A stretch of DNA of 17,045 bases from Balneolales bacterium (GTDB taxonomy: Bacteria > Bacteroidota > Rhodothermia > Balneolales > Natronogracilivirgulaceae). Shown piece by piece: positions 15,230 to 17,045 of this stretch (positions are counted from its first letter, which is position 1; each line of letters starts with the position of its first letter). The position numbers and the translations under genes were made by a program. Under the pieces are notes generated by a model. It did not search any database and was not told where the DNA came from. It saw only the letters and a list, made by a program, of their open reading frames with translations. The stretch spans positions 1 through 17,045 of the forward strand of contig SLQC01000243.1 of NCBI GenBank assembly GCA_007131625.1, read 5' to 3'.

Positions 15230-16612
15230 ATGCCGGTGGATAGAATACAGCTGCAACAGCAATACGGAATCATTGGAGAGTCGCCGGTTATTCGCCAGGT
15301 GCTCGACAAAGTGCTCCAGGTGGCACCTACCGATATTACTGTATTAATCAGTGGCGAGACCGGCGTCGGCAAAGATGTGACGGCACGGGCGATCCATAAC
15401 CTCAGTCCGCGCAAATCCGGAAACCTGGTTATCGTCAATTGCGGTGCCATCCCCGAAGGGATTATTGAGAGTGAACTTTTCGGAAATGAAAAAGGAGCTT
15501 ACACCGGAGCTCATGAATCGCGGATGGGCTATTTTGAGCAGGCCGACGGCGGCACAATCTTTCTTGACGAGATTGTCGATACCCCGAAAAATGTCCAGGT
15601 CAAACTGCTCCGGGTTCTTGAGTCCGGTGAATTTTTCAGGGTCGGTTCCAGCAAATTGCGTACCGCTGATGTCCGGGTCATTGCCGCAACAAACAAGGAT
15701 CTTTGGAAAAGCGTTGAAAATGGCGACTTTCGCGAAGATCTGTTCTACCGACTCAATACCGTCACTGTAAATATACCTCCATTACGGGAACGGAATGAGG
15801 ATATCCTGCTGATTTTCCGGAAATTTGTATCCGAATTTGCACAAAAATATGACTCCGTTTTCCGGGGTATGACCGACGAAGCCCGAAAGCTGCTGCTCTC
15901 CTACCGTTGGCCCGGGAATATCCGCGAATTGCGCAATGTTGCCGAACAGCTGGTCGTACTTGAAAAATCTCAATTTGTGGATGAAGAGATCCTGAAAAAA
16001 TATCTGAAAGGCCGGCAGAAACTGGGATCGCCCGACAATCTGCCCATGGTTTTCAGACAAGTTGATGACCAGAACAATTCGTTTCAACCGTCGCAAAACA
16101 AGGAGTTGCAGTTGATATACCGTGCTTTGCTGGAAATGCGAAACAGTATGAGTGATTTGAAACAAATGGTAGGCAGTCTTTTCTATACCTCACTGAGAGG
16201 AGAAAATATTCCCAAGTCGCTGCCGGCAAAGACCCGGTCTGAGTACAAGAATGTCGGCTACCCGGAAAAAACCGCACTGGATGACGACAAATCGGATGTA
16301 ATGATCGGTGACTCACCATTTGCCGATGTGAATTACGACGATGCCGATACCCATAATGACAACGATCGGGCTAGCACCGGCATCCGGAACACTTCCGCCA
16401 CGTCCTTGCCGGAATCCGGGTTGACAGACGAACAACAAAAGGTGATCGAACTATTCGGAAAAGGTGACCTGCCTTCCCTGGAAGAAGTCGAGAAGTTTCT
16501 CATCCGTCAAGCTCTTGAGAAATACAACGGCAACCGTCGAAAAGCATCCCGGATACTCGGAATGAGCGAACGTACGTTATATCGAAAAATCGATCAATAT
16601 GAACTTCTGTAG
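15230..16612 (+). CDS. Sigma-54-dependent transcriptional activator without receiver domain
   Basis: A bacterial enhancer-binding protein of 460 residues that uses ATP hydrolysis to remodel sigma-54 RNA polymerase. The AAA+ domain starts almost at the N-terminus: GESPVIRQVL, Walker A GETGVGK (42-48), sigma-54 contact loop GAYTGA (89-94, with Tyr for the usual Phe), Walker B GGTIFLDE (Asp113, Glu114) followed by IVD in place of the usual IGD, sensor DVRVIAATN, arginine-finger region FREDLFYRL, and sensor II WPGNIREL (Trp227). A linker of roughly 150 residues, rich in Asp and Asn at the end (DDDKSD, NYDDADTHNDNDR), joins a Fis-type helix-turn-helix, NRRKASRILGMSERTLYRKI. There is no receiver, GAF or PAS domain, so it may be constitutive or controlled by a partner, as PspF is. 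It lies 5 bases after miaB and 43 before lptE, an order I recall as recurrent in Bacteroidota. Confidence 0.95.
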   Translation: MPVDRIQLQQQYGIIGESPVIRQVLDKVLQVAPTDITVLISGETGVGKDVTARAIHNLSPRKSGNLVIVNCGAIPEGIIESELFGNEKGAYTGAHESRMGYFEQADGGTIFLDEIVDTPKNVQVKLLRVLESGEFFRVGSSKLRTADVRVIAATNKDLWKSVENGDFREDLFYRLNTVTVNIPPLRERNEDILLIFRKFVSEFAQKYDSVFRGMTDEARKLLLSYRWPGNIRELRNVAEQLVVLEKSQFVDEEILKKYLKGRQKLGSPDNLPMVFRQVDDQNNSFQPSQNKELQLIYRALLEMRNSMSDLKQMVGSLFYTSLRGENIPKSLPAKTRSEYKNVGYPEKTALDDDKSDVMIGDSPFADVNYDDADTHNDNDRASTGIRNTSATSLPESGLTDEQQKVIELFGKGDLPSLEEVEKFLIRQALEKYNGNRRKASRILGMSERTLYRKIDQYELL

Positions 16613-16626
16613 AAGGTTTAATAGAA

Positions 16627-16659
16627 ATGAGGTATATAAAGAGGTATATAAAATTATGA
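16627..16659 (+). CDS. Ten-codon leader ORF overlapping the lptE start (candidate)
   Basis: ATG at 16627 opens a reading frame MRYIKRYIKL ending at TGA 16657-16659, which overlaps the lptE ATG (ATGA). The peptide is a direct RYIK duplication encoded by two tandem 12-mers, AGGTATATAAAG (16630-16641) and AGGTATATAAAA (16642-16653). It could couple translation to lptE or be a chance product of the repeat; nothing shows that it is translated. Confidence 0.25.
   Translation: MRYIKRYIKL
16630..16653. repeat. 12-bp tandem duplication in the lptE leader
   Basis: AGGTATATAAAG and AGGTATATAAAA stand head to tail with a single mismatch at the last base, three bases before the lptE ATG (counted from the repeat end to 16656, two bases intervene). 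The second AGG lies 11 bases before the ATG and could act as a weak Shine-Dalgarno; each copy is also TATA-like. Confidence 0.8.
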
Positions 16660-17045
16660 CTGCTTTGCGTGTCATAATGGTGATGACAATCCTCGCAGCA
16701 GGCCTTCTGACCGGTTGCTTCAGGTACAGTTTTACGGGTGTCACCATCCCCACCAATGTGAGGACTATCTACATCCCTTTTTTCCCTGATCAGTCCGGAA
16801 GTGGATTCGGTGATCTCAGTGATCAGCTTAACGAAGCGCTGATCAACCGTTTTGTCAATCAGACCCGGCTGCAGCTCACTGATTCGGCCGAAGATGCCGA
16901 TGTTTTTTTCCAGGGTTCCATCACCTCTTACTCCAACCGACCTTTCAGTGTGGCAGGTGACCAGCGGGCCAGTCTGAACCGGGTGCAAATCAGTGTGAGG
17001 GCATCCTACCAGTACAGCCAGGACGAACAGCCCGAATGGGAGAAA
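16656..17045 (+). CDS. lptE: LptE-family LPS assembly lipoprotein, 3'-truncated
   Basis: An outer-membrane lipoprotein that plugs and helps fold LptD for delivery of lipopolysaccharide to the cell surface. Translation from ATG 16656 gives 130 codons with no stop before the right edge, so the C-terminus is missing. A lipoprotein signal, MTALRVIMVMTILAAG then LLTGC, places the lipidated cysteine at residue 21. The mature part, YSFTGVTIPTNVRTIYIPFF, then GDLSDQLNEALINRFVNQTRLQL and ADVFFQGSITSYS, matches LptE proteins of Bacteroidota, which characteristically begin with this SFTGV-IP segment. It follows the sigma-54 activator after 43 bases and is probably in the same transcript. LptD is not in the window. 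Confidence 0.9.
   Translation, partial: MTALRVIMVMTILAAGLLTGCFRYSFTGVTIPTNVRTIYIPFFPDQSGSGFGDLSDQLNEALINRFVNQTRLQLTDSAEDADVFFQGSITSYSNRPFSVAGDQRASLNRVQISVRASYQYSQDEQPEWEK

Noticed and set aside
16500..16988. Minus-strand open frame of 162 codons at the right edge
   Set aside because: It overlaps the helix-turn-helix of the sigma-54 activator and the LptE lipoprotein, both of which are convincing on the plus strand.

Overview
The window looks like chromosomal DNA of a Gram-negative member of the Bacteroidota/Balneolota (FCB) group. I infer this from an outer-membrane TonB-dependent receptor-like protein, an LptE-family lipoprotein, twin-arginine Gfo/Idh/MocA and Sec-exported enzymes of the kind common in that group, mostly AT-rich leaders without Shine-Dalgarno sequences, and the order miaB - sigma-54 activator - lptE, which I recall as recurrent in Bacteroidota. 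I cannot name a genus.

Layout. 1-798 is the 3' part of a class V aminotransferase-fold cysteine desulfurase that begins outside the window. A short intergenic region with three 22-bp tandem repeats leads directly into an exported neutral-ceramidase-fold protein (980-2500), followed by a Fur-family regulator (2625-3137). Convergent to these is a minus-strand cluster, read 7411 to 3198: cinA, a TonB-dependent receptor-like barrel coupled to it by a GTGA overlap, and ftsX. A gene-free region of about 410 bp separates cinA from a divergent Tat-exported Gfo/Idh/MocA oxidoreductase (7823-9181). The next intergenic region holds four 24-25-bp tandem repeats that begin at the stop codon, then a perfect 10-bp GC-rich inverted repeat. 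It leads to a large exported double alpha/beta-hydrolase (9464-11770). From about 12000 to the right edge are housekeeping genes on the plus strand: pgsA and pgpA (overlapping; two consecutive steps of phosphatidylglycerol synthesis), pyrE, miaB, a sigma-54-dependent activator without a receiver domain, and lptE, which runs off the right edge.

How it fits together. The housekeeping genes cover sulfur mobilisation, metal-responsive regulation, division (FtsX), phospholipid and pyrimidine synthesis, tRNA modification and LPS export. Three exported catabolic-type enzymes (ceramidase-like, Gfo/Idh/MocA, double hydrolase) sit between them. Two of these three junctions carry tandem-repeat arrays that resemble the multi-repeat ends of IS21-type transposons, although no transposase is present. 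I see no CRISPR array, rRNA, tRNA, phage gene or defence system. The items most worth a second look are the two repeat arrays, a 10-bp-phased repeat cluster before pgsA, a ten-codon leader ORF made of a duplicated 12-mer whose stop overlaps the lptE start, and the two exported enzymes that have lost expected catalytic residues.
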